NCBI GenBank assembly: GCA_947471745.1
Contig: CANJKZ010000425.1
Location: forward strand, 1,034,501 to 1,098,500
Source: Closterium sp. Naga37s-1
Taxonomy: Eukaryota; Streptophyta; Zygnematophyceae; Desmidiales; Closteriaceae
Direction: 5' to 3'
DNA: 64,000 bases
Part shown: positions 10,914-22,700 of the stretch, in pieces
How positions within the stretch are numbered: position 1 is the first letter of the stretch
Layout: each line of letters begins with the position of its first letter
Notes under the pieces: model-generated
Databases searched by the model: none
Told to the model about the DNA's origin: nothing
What the model saw: the letters and a program-made list of their open reading frames with translations, nothing else
Translations under genes and position numbers: made by a program

Positions 10914-13900
10914 ATGGCGGGTGGGAAGCGACGATATGTGGAAGAGGAGGAGGAGGAAGAAGCGGCTCCGTTCAGCCGGCGACACGCTTCTGTAGGTTTT
11001 CTGACTGAATGTTTCGCTATCCGATTGAATGCTTCCCGTTCGGCCGCACTGAGTGATTCAAAAGCAATTATTTTGTTACGAGGGGATCTCTTGCCTCGGG
11101 TGGAAAGGCCTCTTTCAGATACTCGTCTCCACACCCCCATCCCCCACCACATTGAATTATCATTGCATCGTCCCTCGTCCACCCCCTCCCCCTCGTCCTC
11201 GTCGTCCTCCTCGTCCTCCTCGTCACTCCTCGTCATCCTCATCCTCATCCTCATCCTCCTCCTCCTCCTCCTCCTCCTCCTCCTCCTCCTCCTCCTCCTC
11301 CTCCTCCTCCTCCTCCTCCTCCTCCTCCTCCTCCTCCTCCTCCTCCTCCTCCCCATCCCCCTCGTCACTCCTCGTCCCTCCTCCAACTTACCTTTTGATT
11401 GGTATCTTTTGCAGAACCACCAGCAGAAGAGAGGAGCAGCAACAGACACACCACCAGCAACCGGATTCAACGGTCTTCCATCCTTCACCACCGCTCCGTT
11501 CCCTGCTGCAGCCAACACAGCCAACAATGCAGCATCAGCGCCAGCATCAGATTCAGCAAGTGCATTTCCCGACCAGGCCCGAGCACAGGAGTGTCTGAAG
11601 ACTGTCCGGGCACTCAACATGCAGTTCGCCAGGTTGGTAACCGCATTCGCCAATTCGTTGGGCATAGCCTGACTGGGTTCAACCATGGGAGTGTTTGAAC
11701 ACTGTCCGCGCACTCAACATGCAATTTGCCAGGTTGGTAACCTGCGTTGGTCATTTCGCTGGGTAACACTGGGATGTAATATGCAGCTCGCCACGTTAGT
11801 TGGTAACATGCATAGGTCACTGCATCAGCTTCGCTGCTGACGTTCGTTCGTTCGTTCGTTCGTTCGTTCGTTCGTTCGTGTACCTCCTCGTGTTGCATTG
11901 CGCATTCCTCTCGTGTGGTGCCTTGTGAGTCGACACGCATTCGCATAGGTCACTTCAGCAGCTTCTTTTACTGATGACGTTCGTGTACCTCGTGTTGCAT
12001 TGCGCATTTCTCTGGTGTGAGTGCGTTCGCGTGTGCATGCATGCATGTGCCCATGTTTGGAAGTGTGTGTGTGTACATGTGCATGTGCATGTGGATGTGG
12101 ATGTGGATGTGCATGTGGATGTGGATGTGCATTTGGATGTGCATGTGGATGTGCATGTGCATGTGGATGCATGTTTGTATGGGTGTGTATGCATGTGCAT
12201 ATGCATTTTTATGCATGTGTGCTGTGCACATGCAGTTGGGTGGAGCAGCAGCAGAAGGAGCATGCTGACGAGCTGTGGAGCGATGGGGTGCACGACTACA
12301 TAGACCATGCCACTACCCTCATGGTAACGCTGTAACACATGCATTGGTGGAGTAATGGGATGGCTTTCCTTGCCAACATTGACTCGTTCGTGATGGAGTG
12401 CACGACTACATAGACCATGCCACCACCCTCATGGTAACGCTGTAACACTTGCATTGCCATGGTGGTATTTGATGAAAATTCATGCTAAGCTTGACTGCAT
12501 TGACTCCCTTGTGATGGGGTGCACGACTGAATTGACCATGCCACCACCCGCATGGTGAACATGCCATGTCATAGTATTCGTTCCCTGCCCTCCCGTTTCT
12601 CATCTATCCCCCACAAACACAACCCCACACACCCATTGATCCTTTTGGCGTCTTAATAAACACCCTCACACACACTCCCTCTTGCCCACTCTCACACACA
12701 CACCCTCATGCACCCCCTCATATGCACCTCTACACACACTCCCACACGCCCTCTTGCCTTCCCCAGACCACCTACAAGGACGTCGTTGACTGGATCAAAT
12801 CGAAATCCGCCTCTCCACCGCCTCCCACCGCACCAACTGCACCTGCAACCTCATTCAACGCCCCTGCGTTCACCACATCCCCATTCGCCTTCTCCCCAGC
12901 AACCGCAGCAGCACCCACCACTACCACTGCCAACACCACTACCACTAAGATTGCCAGCATCCCCACCAGCTTCACCACTGGCACCACCACTGGCACTACC
13001 ACCGCCACTGCTCCCTCCATTCCTATGTTCGGGCCTGTAGGGGTCAACATGTGGTCCCCAAGACCCGGCGCCCCTCCCCCTTTCCCACCTCCTAGCGGCT
13101 TCTTCTCACCTTCCTCCTCCATTCCCCCTGCCGCTGCTCCTGCTGCCGCTGTCGGCACTGCCAGTTTCGGGCTTGCCTCATCTTCCTCTCCCACCACTGG
13201 CACTGTCAGCTTTGGACTCACGTCCTCTCCTACTGCTCCTGCTGCCGGTTCTCCCCCTGCTGCTGCCACTGCTGCTGCTTCATCTTCCCCTGGTGCTGGT
13301 TCATCTCCTCCTGCTGCTGCCACAGCCGCGGCAGCCTCTAAGGGTGCTACAGCCGCTACAGCTGCGGCAGCACCTGCGCCAGTGTCCTTCTCTGTGCCCT
13401 TCTCAGCGTCAGCCAGCCCATTCGCCTTCTCAGCTGCACCATCCGCGGCCCCCGCATTTGGCTTCCCTGCAGTAGCACCGCTTGGACCCATTGCTGTTGG
13501 TGGCACAGCCAAAGGTGAGCGGTTTGAGAAGCAAGAGCAGGGACCTGAGAGTCCATCAGTGATTAGAGCAGAGGAGTGAGAAGTGCTACTCTTCCCATCA
13601 TTAACAACCCATCCATCCCAACCCAGTTCCTCGCTCTCTCCCTCCCCCTCTTCCCCTTTTGCATCTGTCAGAGGAAGCGGAGGAGGGAGAGCCGGGGCCT
13701 GCGAGTCCATCAGTGAAGAGAGCAGAGGAGTGAGAAGTGCTGTCATTCCCCTTAACAACTCATTCCAATACCAGCCCTGTTCCTCCCTCGCCCCCCCCTC
13801 TCCATCCTTTGATTCTGACAGAAGAGGAGGAGGAGGAGGAGGAAGAGCAGGGACCTGAGAGTCCGTCAGTGAAGAGAGCAGAGGAGTGAGAAGTGCTGCC

Positions 13901-15819
13901 ATTCCCCTTAACAACTCATTCAAGTACCAACCCTGTTCCTCCCTCGCCCCCCCCACTCTCCGTCCTTTGCTTCTGGCAGAAGAGGAGGAGGAGGAAGAAG
14001 AGCAGGGACCTGGGAGTCCGTCAGTCAAGAGAGCGGAGGAGAGTGGGGGGGACATAGTGCATGAGGCACGCGCTAAGATCTACGTGCAGGTAGGATGACG
14101 CATGGTTAAGTACAGAGCATGGAAGACCATGGAAGAGAGCGGAAGAGAGTGGAGGAGAGTGGGGGGGACATAGTGCATGAGGCACGCGCTAAGATCTACG
14201 TGCAGGTAGGCGCATCCTTCGTTTTGAGTACCTGGAACTGAGCTGTACGTTCGGATCTCAATCAAGTTTCCAAGGGTTACTTTTTTTCACTAGTTGACTA
14301 TCGTCCCTTTGCCAAAGGCGGCTCTGCCTACTGCTGTCCTTCTTCATGAGCGAGGATATAGTGCACGAGGCACGCGCCAAGATCTACGTGCAGGTAGGTA
14401 GGTGCATCATTCGTCTCGAGAACCTGGGGATATGCCATGTGCTATGTGCGTCTTGAGAATGCTGGGTGCTTTTGAGAAATCTCAAAAACACCCGAGCCAT
14501 TCTGCTCTTCCCTCCTGCACCTCCCTCCCTTTTGCTGTGTTCCCCGAGTGAACACAGCAAAGGGCGAGGAGGGCCCAGCATGGAAGGACAAGGGCAGCGG
14601 CACAGTTTTCGAGCTGCCCCAAAAATCATCCTTTTACTCACTCACTCCCCCTTGTTGCTGTGCTCTCTCAATCTCCCCCTTTGGATGTCGTCCCCGAGCG
14701 AGCACAGGAGGCCAAGGGCGAGGAGGGCCCGGCATGGGCAGTGGCACAAACCTTGAGGCAACTTAAACATCGTCTCTTACATCCCTCACTCTTGTGTTCT
14801 CTGAGTGAGCACAGAAGGCCAAGGGCGAGGAGGGCCCAGCATGGAAGGACAAGGGCAGCGGCACAGTGATTGTGAAGCTGCACAAGGGAGGGGCGTCCCT
14901 GCGCGCGTCAGTTCTGTTCCGCAACGATGTGAGTGCAGGGAGGGTGGAACTGGGGTGGTATTGGGGGGGGCATTCCGGAGTTGTGAGTGCAGGGATGAAA
15001 GAGTGCTCAGTGCTCTCGTGGCTTTAGGTGGTAGTGAAGGTGCACAAGGGAGGGGAGACTTAGCGCGCCTCAGTGCTGTTCCGGAATGATGTGAGTGGGA
15101 TTTTTGGGGAGACAGGTGGCTGGGTGTGCTGGGGTTGCTGGGTCGATTGTTATTAGTAAGTGGGGGGATGGGATGGGCTGGGAGGCGAGGCGAGTCGATG
15201 TGATGCATGCGAGTGTTTTGAGACGTCTCAGAACACTTCTTCAATCACGTGCATGCGAGTGTACAAAGTAGCAGCGCTGTACAAGGAAATTTCAAGCATG
15301 CCCCTTTTTTTTGTTCTCTTTGTCTCTTGGTCTTCCATGTACATTCTCCGATGGGCAGGTGGGAAAGGTGATGCTGAACGCACCTCTATACAAGGGCATA
15401 ACCATCATGCTCAAGAAGAACAACATCACCGCCGTGCTACAGTCATGTGTACGTCATGCACTCATGTGTACAATAATCTACCATTCCAGCTTGGTCTTTC
15501 TCGATCATGCTCAAGAAGAACAGCATCACTACCGTGCTGCAGTCATGTGTACATCCTGTACTCGTAATCTTTAGTCCATGCACCGAACTCAACACGCCAC
15601 CTCATTTGCACGCTTCACTTGTGCATGCATGTATGTAACGCTGTGTCTTGTATCTGTTGTGTGACTTATGTTCACTGGGCTTGGTTGCAGCAAGATGACA
15701 CTGCTCCTGCCGGCACCACGCTTGACAAGTCCCCAAGGCCCGTGACCTTCAAGCTTGCATCGGTGAAGGCAGCAGAAGACTTGCAAGCTGGGTTCAAGGA
15801 AGCTTGTGATAAACTGTGA
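10914..15819 (+). CDS. NUP50-like nucleoporin with C-terminal Ran-binding domain
   Basis: Predicted nuclear-pore component that binds importin and Ran. Proposed exons: 10914-10991, 11415-11632, 12236-12323, 12767-13514, 13980-14089, 14815-14928, 15359-15448 and 15691-15819. All are GT..AG and phase-consistent. Exon 1 starts MAGGKRRYVEEEEEEE. Exons 2-4 join RALNMQFA / SWVEQQQ..GVHDYIDHATTLM / TTYKDVVDWIK, the conserved ALN..F..W region of NUP50. Exon 4 is rich in FG-like units (ASFGLA, VSFGLT, SPFAF, AFGFP) among Ala/Ser/Thr. Exons 5-8 make the RanBD: HEARAKIYVQ, AWKDKGSGTVIVKLHKGG, VLFRND, VGKVMLNAPLYKG, and a final helix AAEDLQAGFKEACDKL. Exons 3, 5, 6 and 7 have decayed partial copies nearby. 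Exon 5 choice is uncertain because several copies exist, and a further N-terminal exon could be missing. Confidence 0.8.
11150..11395. repeat. (CTC)n / (TCC)n microsatellite in intron 1
   Basis: Long CTC/TCC trinucleotide tract; the pure run is about 11256-11352. It gives spurious poly-Leu, poly-Ser and poly-Arg frames and forms a very long polypyrimidine tract before the exon 2 acceptor at 11415. Confidence 0.9.
11839..11880. repeat. (CGTT)n microsatellite
   Basis: About ten CGTT tetramers in intron 2 of the NUP50-like gene. Confidence 0.85.
12066..12185. repeat. GTGCAT / GTGGAT hexamer repeat
   Basis: Tandem ATGTGC and ATGTGG hexamers in intron 2, ending about 50 bp before the exon 3 acceptor. 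Confidence 0.85.
12389..12560 (+). other. Two decayed copies of NUP50-like exon 3 end
   Basis: GATGG(A/G)GTGCACGACT..CATGCCACCACCC(T/G)CATGGT occurs at about 12392-12440 and again at 12513-12558. It repeats the end of the real exon (GVHDYIDHATTLM plus its donor at 12323). The second copy has lost the Tyr codon (TAC to TGA). Confidence 0.8.
13515..13910 (+). other. Three upstream copies of NUP50-like exon 5
   Basis: The segment encoding EQGPESPSV-RAEE is found at about 13519-13579, 13668-13733 and 13820-13890 before the full exon at 13980-14089. The first three end in TGA after RAEE, whereas the last reads on through SGGDIVHEARAKIYVQ. Copies two and three are preceded by an acceptor-like pyrimidine tract (ending CAG). 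Confidence 0.75.
14145..14400 (+). other. Two further copies of the exon 5 3' end (HEARAKIYVQ)
   Basis: HEARAKIYVQ followed by GTAGG recurs at about 14166-14208 and 14363-14397. Either could serve as an alternative donor; I could not tell which is used. Confidence 0.7.
14470..14487. repeat. Palindrome-like TTTTGAG-AAAT-CTCAAAA
   Basis: Arms of the palindrome family are intact but the centre (AAAT) is not self-complementary. Intronic in the NUP50-like gene. Confidence 0.65.
14560..15100 (+). other. Copies of NUP50-like exon 6 on both sides of the real exon
   Basis: GGCGAGGAGGGCCC(A/G)GCATGG is repeated at about 14567 and 14716 before the real exon (14815-14928). The second half, GTGCACAAGGGAGGGG..CTGTTCCGGAATGAT plus GTGAG, is repeated at about 15038-15096 after it. 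The flanking copies carry stops or truncations. Confidence 0.75.
15213..15236. repeat. Palindrome GTGTTTTGAG-ACGT-CTCAGAACAC between 12-bp direct repeats
   Basis: 24-bp palindrome with one mismatched pair. The direct repeat GCATGCGAGTGT occurs at 15205-15216 and 15251-15262. Intronic in the NUP50-like gene. Confidence 0.8.
15505..15552 (+). other. Decayed copy of NUP50-like exon 7 end
   Basis: Repeats the sequence for MLKKN(N/S)ITAVLQSC and its GTAC donor from the real exon ending at 15448. Confidence 0.75.
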
Positions 15820-16735
15820 ATTACAAGCTTCAACGTAGGGAGTAAGTTTGGTAGGAAGGAGGGTCCTTCGTAGGAAATACGGGTGTCTGAATTGACGTAG
15901 TAACAGTCCATGCTTTCCAAACTTCGACAGTTCATTTTGCAGATTGAGAGAGCATTCAAGTCAAGCACCACACTTCTTCTTTCCTTCGGAGGCACTATAC
16001 ACTGGACGTGGAGCTGTACTACTGGGGACGGCATATTGTGTTTGGTGGATGCTTCAACGAACCATATTACCAGTGCCCGATTGATTATCGCTAGCTGTAT
16101 TTGGAGCTATATGAAGATGACCTGGCAAGGGCCAATCGCTTTAATATACGAAAAAATGGTTACAGGTTTTTATAAATCTCAAAAGTCTGTGAGCCTTGCG
16201 AACCCAAATGAATGTGATGAAGCATGATCAACAGGTAAGATAATAAATTATTTGTTAGAAGGGTTTATTGTGTGCTCATCATACATCTGTACCGTACGTG
16301 AGTGCTCTTTTACGGAATGAGAACTGTCTGTCATCGGTAACATCTATCCTACCTGTCAGTTACAGCAGATTGTTTCGCTCGCGATCACCTCATAAAACCC
16401 AAGATTTCGTCACTACCATTCGCCACTTCAGGCTCCGAGAACCCCGAGCCCCATCGCAAAGGTAACGCCGAGCCAATCAACGGACGAATGAGATCACGCC
16501 AAGCGTGCCTTATCCTCTTCGGGAATCTGGAAATCGCTGGCCTCCCAGTAAGCCTCGCTGATCTCCCCACCACACACCCGCTTCCGCCTCGTGGCGCAGG
16601 CACGGATGTGAACTCCAATTTGATTCCCTGCCTACACCTCTCAAGACAATCTGTTGTCTGGTCACCGAATACTCCAGCTTCCACACCAGATTCTTCTCCG
16701 CAGTCAGCTCATCCAGCCAAAGCCTACTCTCAGCC
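15820..16735. other. Intergenic region and psbX leader
   Basis: Between the NUP50-like stop and the psbX start. No gene recognised. The last few hundred bases should include the psbX promoter and 5' leader; no clear TATA box was picked out. Confidence 0.4.
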
Positions 16736-17253
16736 ATGGCTGCCTTCGCTGTCTGCTCTGCCTCCGTGGTGGCTCCCACCAGCCTCTTGGCTAACAAGAG
16801 CGTTGCGTCGAGCAAGTTGTCCGCCACCCCCATGCTCGTCAGCAACAAGAGCCGCGTTGTGATGAGGTAGGTCTGCGGACACAACACTAATAATCTTACT
16901 TCAGCGGTTCCGTCCCGTCAGCATCCGCTTCGGCCTCGCTAGTCGCTATTAAATTGGTCCAAGTTTGGTGTGATTTAAGGCTACATTATTTGGTGTACTA
17001 GAGTCTTAAATCCCTTGTTTCTGCCTTTCCCTTGTTTTGCAGCGCGAAGAAGGAGCAGAACATCGCTCTCCCCGTCACCGCTGCTCTGATCGCTGCTGCC
17101 ATCATCCCCGAGATTGCTGAGGCTGCCCAGCCCGGCGTGTCCCCCTCACTGCAGAACCTGATCAACAGCGTGATTGCTGGCGGTGTTGTCCTGGGAGGCA
17201 TTGCCGTAGCTATCGTTGGCGTGTCTACCTTCGACCCCGTCAAGAGAAAGTAA
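16736..17253 (+). CDS. PSBX: Photosystem II subunit PsbX precursor
   Basis: Small single-span subunit at the periphery of photosystem II in the thylakoid membrane. Exons 16736-16866 and 17043-17253 (GT..AG, phase 2) give 113 residues. Residues 1 to about 45 are an Ala/Ser/Val-rich chloroplast transit peptide (MAAFAVCSASVVAPTS). A hydrophobic, Ala-rich thylakoid-transfer region (VTAALIAAAIIPEIAEAA) follows. The mature protein begins near QPGVSPSLQNLINSV and has one membrane helix (IAGGVVLGGIAVAIVGVS). It ends TFDPVKRK. The length and the SPSL-NLI..VV-GG motif fit green-lineage PsbX. It is the only multi-exon gene here without visible exon copies or a palindrome. Confidence 0.95.
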
Positions 17254-17509
17254 ATGGTGGATGCACCCCTTGTTCAAATTTTGTGAAACTATAGTACATT
17301 GTGCAGACTACCGTCCCTGCTTTCGAACTTAAATATTTAACAGCAATCGCTCATCATTCTCTACTAGGTAGTAGACAAATATGCGTATGTCCCGCTGACG
17401 TTGTGGTAACCACCAAACATGCGTCCCGTATTTTGGAGTAATCAAGTAGCTGGCCGCTCCACAAGCTCGTCACGATAGTCACATTCAGAGGTTGTGTGTC
17501 TAGAAGCCT

Positions 17510-17830
17510 TGCTCTAGGTGCCCACGAGCTGCACTAGATGCCCACAAGCTGCACTATGTGCCCACGAGCTGCGTCAAGTGCCCACGAGCTAATTAAGTGC
17601 CACGAGCTGCACTAAGTGCCTACGAGCTGCACTGGGTGCCTACAAGATGCACTAAGGGTACATTCCTGTCACAATCCCAATTTTATTTACTGTACCGCTC
17701 TGTACTGAATCAAACCGCTTCAAACACCGCGGTATCTTCCCAAAATTGGGATTGTGACACAAATGTCCCTGCAGGAATGTTCCCTAAGTGCCCACAAGTT
17801 GCACTAAGTTTCCACGAGCTGCACTAAGAG
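17510..17830. repeat. About 20-bp minisatellite (GTGCCCACGAGCTGCACTAA)
   Basis: Eight to ten degenerate copies downstream of psbX, split by the MITE at 17656-17784. Confidence 0.8.
17656..17784. mobile_element. 129-bp MITE, PIF/Harbinger (Tourist)-like
   Basis: Terminal inverted repeats GGG(T/A)ACATTCCTG are followed by an inner perfect 18-bp inverted repeat (TGTCACAATCCCAATTTT at 17667 and its complement ending at 17758). A TAA is duplicated at 17653-17655 and 17785-17787, as expected for PIF/Harbinger insertion. It has no coding capacity and interrupts the minisatellite. Confidence 0.8.
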
Positions 17831-18088
17831 CTAAACGTTACGTCATCCTATAACACTAACGTCATACAACTAGATACATACAAACCGCTCGCATACAAAG
17901 CAACAATCCATCTGCTCATCTACAAACCAAGTACGGTACATACATGCATAGTACCGTAGGTACCTAACTAGCCAGTCTAATCTTTGTAGTGCACTCACAA
18001 GCTTCCATGAGTAAAAGGGAGAAAATCTTCAAGGCGTGAGGGTAGCACCTGATAAAACCTGTCCAGACTACTCCTGTTAAGCCAGCAA

Positions 18089-19659
18089 TCACAGTCGGTA
18101 AGTGGTTCTGGAACCAGCAGGGGACGCGTCATCAGGAGCACCTGCAGCACCACAATGAAACTCACTGCTGCTGCTCACACAGCTCCACCACCTGTCCAGC
18201 TTGTTACCAGCCAATGAGGACCCAGCACCACCGCCAACAGCAGCGCCAGCTGCAGCAGCATCAGCACTCTCTTCCTCTTCCCCAGTAACCATCATCTCTT
18301 CGTCCTCTTCCTCCCCTTCCTCCTCATACTCTTCTTCCTCCTCCAGCACACAAACACCTTCTGAAAACTCACTAGGCCTCCTCAAATGCCTGCTGTACCT
18401 GCTGCTGCTGCTGCTGCTTGAGGGCCGCCTCTTTCCGAAGTTGCTACTGCCGCTGCTGCTACTCCCACCACCTCTGCTCCAATAATCGAACGACGGCGAA
18501 GCTGGGAGGAGGTGCGGGAGGGCTGGAGACGAAGCAAAGCGCGGAACCAAGCCTCCACTCCCATCCCATTCGTGCGCAGCCACATGCTGCTGATCCTCAT
18601 GGTTATCACACATGACATGCTCCCGATGCTGCTGGCTACTACACATTTCACTAGGATACATGACATGCTCCCCATGGTGGTGGCTATCACGCATCTCATG
18701 CTGCCGATTCTGCCTCTCAGGCTTTTTGACCGAGCCCCTGTCAAGCGGTGGCTGTGCGAGCTGCGGGTGAGAGGAGGCAGTGGGTTGGGCTGGATAATGA
18801 GACTCATGCTGGCTCTGGTAACAGCAGTACGGGTGTTGGTGATGGTGCTGGTTTAGATGATGTTGTTGCTCGTTGTGCTGCTGATACTGCTTCCGATGAC
18901 CATGCGGCTGGTGCTGCTGCTGATGGTGGTGCTGCTGCTGCGGGTGCGGGTGCTGCTGCTGCTGCTGGTAGTGGGGCGAGGATGCTGCACCTGAGTAAGC
19001 AAGCGGCTGGAGCGAAGCAGCGTGGGGCGGCATGGGATTGTAAGCAAGCGGCGCATGCGCAGTTGAATGTGGTGCCACAGGGTGAAACAGGTGGTGCGGA
19101 CCTGCTTGGTACACCATAGGATGGAATCCGACAGGTCGGCGTGCTCCAGGTTGGGTGAAAGCAGCTTGGTTGACCGTATCATGGTTCGGGGGAGGGAAAG
19201 AATGGTCGAGGCCATGCTGGTTCGGTATCGGTAGGTACGGGGCAGGCTGGTCCGGTAAAGGTGGATTTGGCATCAATGGGTGGTATGGACCATGCCATGG
19301 GTGGGGGGCTCTGGCACAATGGAATGCGGTAAGGTCAGCATGGGGGTGTGAATGGTCAGAATGGCTATGGGTGTCAGAAGAAAGTGGTCGATTGTGGTTG
19401 CAGCAGAAGGACTGATGGGACAGGTGCTGCTGCTGCTGCTGCGGCTGGTGCTGCTGCTGATGTTGGTGATGATCATAATGCAGCTGCTGCGTATGCTCCT
19501 GCGGATACTGCCTGTTTTGCTGCTGATGATCCTGCAGTTTTTCCTGGTTTTGCTGCTGATGCCGATGCTGATACTGACGCTGATGGCGCTGCCGCTCTTG
19601 ACTCACAACGTCACCCACATGCTCCATCCCATGCTCCCTCCCCTGCCCACGGCCATGCT

Positions 19660-19741
<82 letters not shown>

Positions 19742-22700
19742 CTCATGCCCATGCCCATGCCCATGCTCATGCCCATGCCCATGCCCATGCTCATGCCCAT
19801 GCCCATGCTCATGCCCATGCCCATGCCCATGCTCATGCCCATGCCCATGCTCATGCCCATGCCCATGCTCATGCCCATGCCCATGCTCATGCTCACGCCT
19901 ATGCCTATGCGCATGCGCATGCGCCTGCCACTGCCAGTGCTCTTGCTCACACCACGCCTGGTCCAATCCAGCACAGTCATCACAGCGGCAGCAAGAACCA
20001 CCCCGCCTCCCTCCCTCCTCTCCCTCCTCATCCTCCCCTCCCTTTCCTCCCTTCCCTCCCTTCCCTCCCTTCGCTCCCTTACCCCCTTTTACCCCTTTAC
20101 AACCTTTACCCTCTCTACCCCCTTTCCTACTCACCCCCCACTTCCCTTCTTCCACAGGAAGCTTCTCCTTGATAACCTGCCTGCTCTTTCCTCCCATCCC
20201 CGCCCGTATCCCGTTCTGGGGTTGCTTGGTATTCAAGTCTTGAGACGTCTCAGAGGACGATTTTTGAGATGTCTCAAAAACCTGCCTGCTCTTTCCTCTC
20301 ATCCCCGCCCGTATCCCGTTCTGGGGTTGCTTGGTATTCCAGCCTAACCCCCCTCTACCCCCCTTCCTGTGAATCCCCTTGTTGCTCTCCTCCCCTGAAT
20401 CCTCCCCTCTCACCTCCCCTGACTCCTCCCCTCTCACCTCCTTCACCTGCACCATTTTCTCCTCCACTCTCTCCCTTTTTCCATCGGTTCCTCTCTCCTT
20501 CTCGCTCTCCTCCTCTCTCTCCTCCTCTCTGTCTTCCTCTTTCTCTTCCTCTCTCGCTTCCTCTACCTGTTTCACCCGATACCCTGTCCCCCCGTCTCTC
20601 TCTCCGTCCCACCGACCCTTGGCCCCACAACCCTCGCACAACCACTGCAGCCCTTCCAGCTGGCAGCACGGGCATGCCACACGAGCCAGCAGCAGCACAG
20701 GCACCAGCGGGGACAGTGACGGGGCGACAGCAGATTCAGGAACGGAGGATTCGGGGAGGGGAGATTCGGAAAGGGCAGACTCGGGGAGGGTAGATTTGGG
20801 GGAGGTAGACCTGGGAAGGGCAGGTTGCGGGATGGCACCGTTCCCCAACACACGCATAGAAGCATCACTCTGCATCGCAGACTTCTCACTCTCATCCACC
20901 TCTCCTCCTCCCCCTGCCCCTCCCCCTCTCACCCCCCCTGCTCCTGCCCCCTCCAGGGCTTCACACCGCCCACATCGCATCCTCTGCTGCTCGCTCCTGC
21001 CAAACCCTCCCATACTTGCTCCACTGCTCCTCCAGTGCTTCATCCCATTTGCCACCTCTTCTTCCCCGTCTTCCACCCTTTGCCCCACTTCTCCTACCGT
21101 CCTCACTCCACTTCTCCTCCCAATCCCCCGTCCCATCCTTTCGACCCCGTCTCCTGCCCTCTCCCCACCAACCTTCCATTTCAACCAACCCTCTCTCACC
21201 CAATGCACCTCCTCCCCTTCCCCTTCCCCTTCCCCTGCACGTTCCCCCCTCCTCACTGCAGGTGCAGCAATGACCGCAGCCACAGGATTAGCACGATGAG
21301 GAGCAGCATGAGTAGCTGGAGCAGCAGGAGAAGCAGGAGCAGGAGCAGCAGGGTAAAGAGGAGAGGCAGGGGCAGTAGCAGCGGCAGACGAGGCTCGAGT
21401 GCATCCGCAACGCACCAGCCTGCCTGTCAGACCAGGGGCAAGCAACGCCGCCACCGCCGCAGCAGCTGCTGGAGCAGCAGAAGGATCAGATGCAACAGCA
21501 GCAGAAGAGACAGCAGCAGCAGAAGAATCAGCACCAACAGAAGAAGGCGCAGCAGCAGGTGGGAGGGGGGAGGGCTGGTGGAGGAAGCGGGAGAGGAGAA
21601 GAGCCTTGAGAGGTAGGCAGGGCAGGCAAGGTGGGGGGTAGTGGTGGCAGGCCTGCTGGGTAGGCGGCGTGGTGGCATGGCGGGGAGAGCAGCCATTAGC
21701 AGCAGAAGAAGCAGCAGCAGCAGAAGAAGCAGCAGCAGCAGAAGCAGAAGAAGAAGAAGCAGCAGGTGGGGCCGACGAGTTGGGGATGAGAGAGTCATGA
21801 GGCGCCACAGCAGTAGCGATAGCAACAGCTGTGGTTGACTGAGAGGTGAGAGGCGGTGCAGCAGTAGGTAGAGCAGAAGCAGGAGCCTCGACTGGAGCCC
21901 TTGGGGTTGACGGGGAAGCAGGCTCAGATGTAGATGCGGACTCAGATTCAGACACAACAAGAGGGAGAGGAGGAGCAGGAGAAGCAGCAGCACCAGCAGC
22001 AGCAGCTGCTGCAGCATCAGCAGAAGATGAAGGAGCAGGAGGAGAGAGTGCGGAGGGCGAATCGATATGAAGCTGTTGAAGGCGAGAGGCGAAGAGAGGG
22101 AGCGAGAGGGTTGCGAGGGGAGGCGGAGGAGAGGCGGTGTGCTCTGAGACAGGCGCAAACAGCGGCGTGCTGCTGCTGGTGCTGCTGCTGGTGCTGCTGC
22201 TGGCGCTGCTGCTGGTGCTGGCATTACCTGCCTGTCCACATCCGCACTCCTGAGCGCTGGAGCCGCACGTAGCCTCCTTGGCACAGCCCTCGCTGATGGA
22301 ATCCTCGTTAGTACCACTAGACCCCTCGTCTGTATAGCCTTCGCTTGTAGCACTCGCGCTGTTCTGCTCATCTGCCCGCTGAAGAGGCTGAGGAGCATAA
22401 GGATCAGAAGGGCATGGAGCGTCATGCAAGGCCGGCGGCTCAGAAGGTTCACTGTAAACGGCCGTTGGGAGGGCTTGTGGTGACGGCGTTTCCGGCAGAT
22501 CCAACGGCTCCTGAGACGTCTCAAAAGGGACAGACGGGCCTGCGTGACTGTCCGATGGAAAAACCAGTGACGGTGCTTCCGACAGATCTGGCAGCTGGTG
22601 AGACGTCTCAAAAGGTTCGGAGCAGTCTGCGAGGACGCCCGATGTGAGAAGCTGCGATGGCGTTTCAGAGAGATTTGAGAGGAGGTCGGGAGGAATCATA

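Noticed and set aside
11053..11713. Poly-Ser, poly-Leu and poly-Arg ORFs on both strands
   Set aside because: All are frames of the (CTC)n microsatellite in intron 1 of the NUP50-like gene.
19603..20347. Plus-strand ORFs of alternating Met-Pro or Ala-His
   Set aside because: Antisense readings of the His-Gly/His-Glu coding hexamer array on the minus strand.
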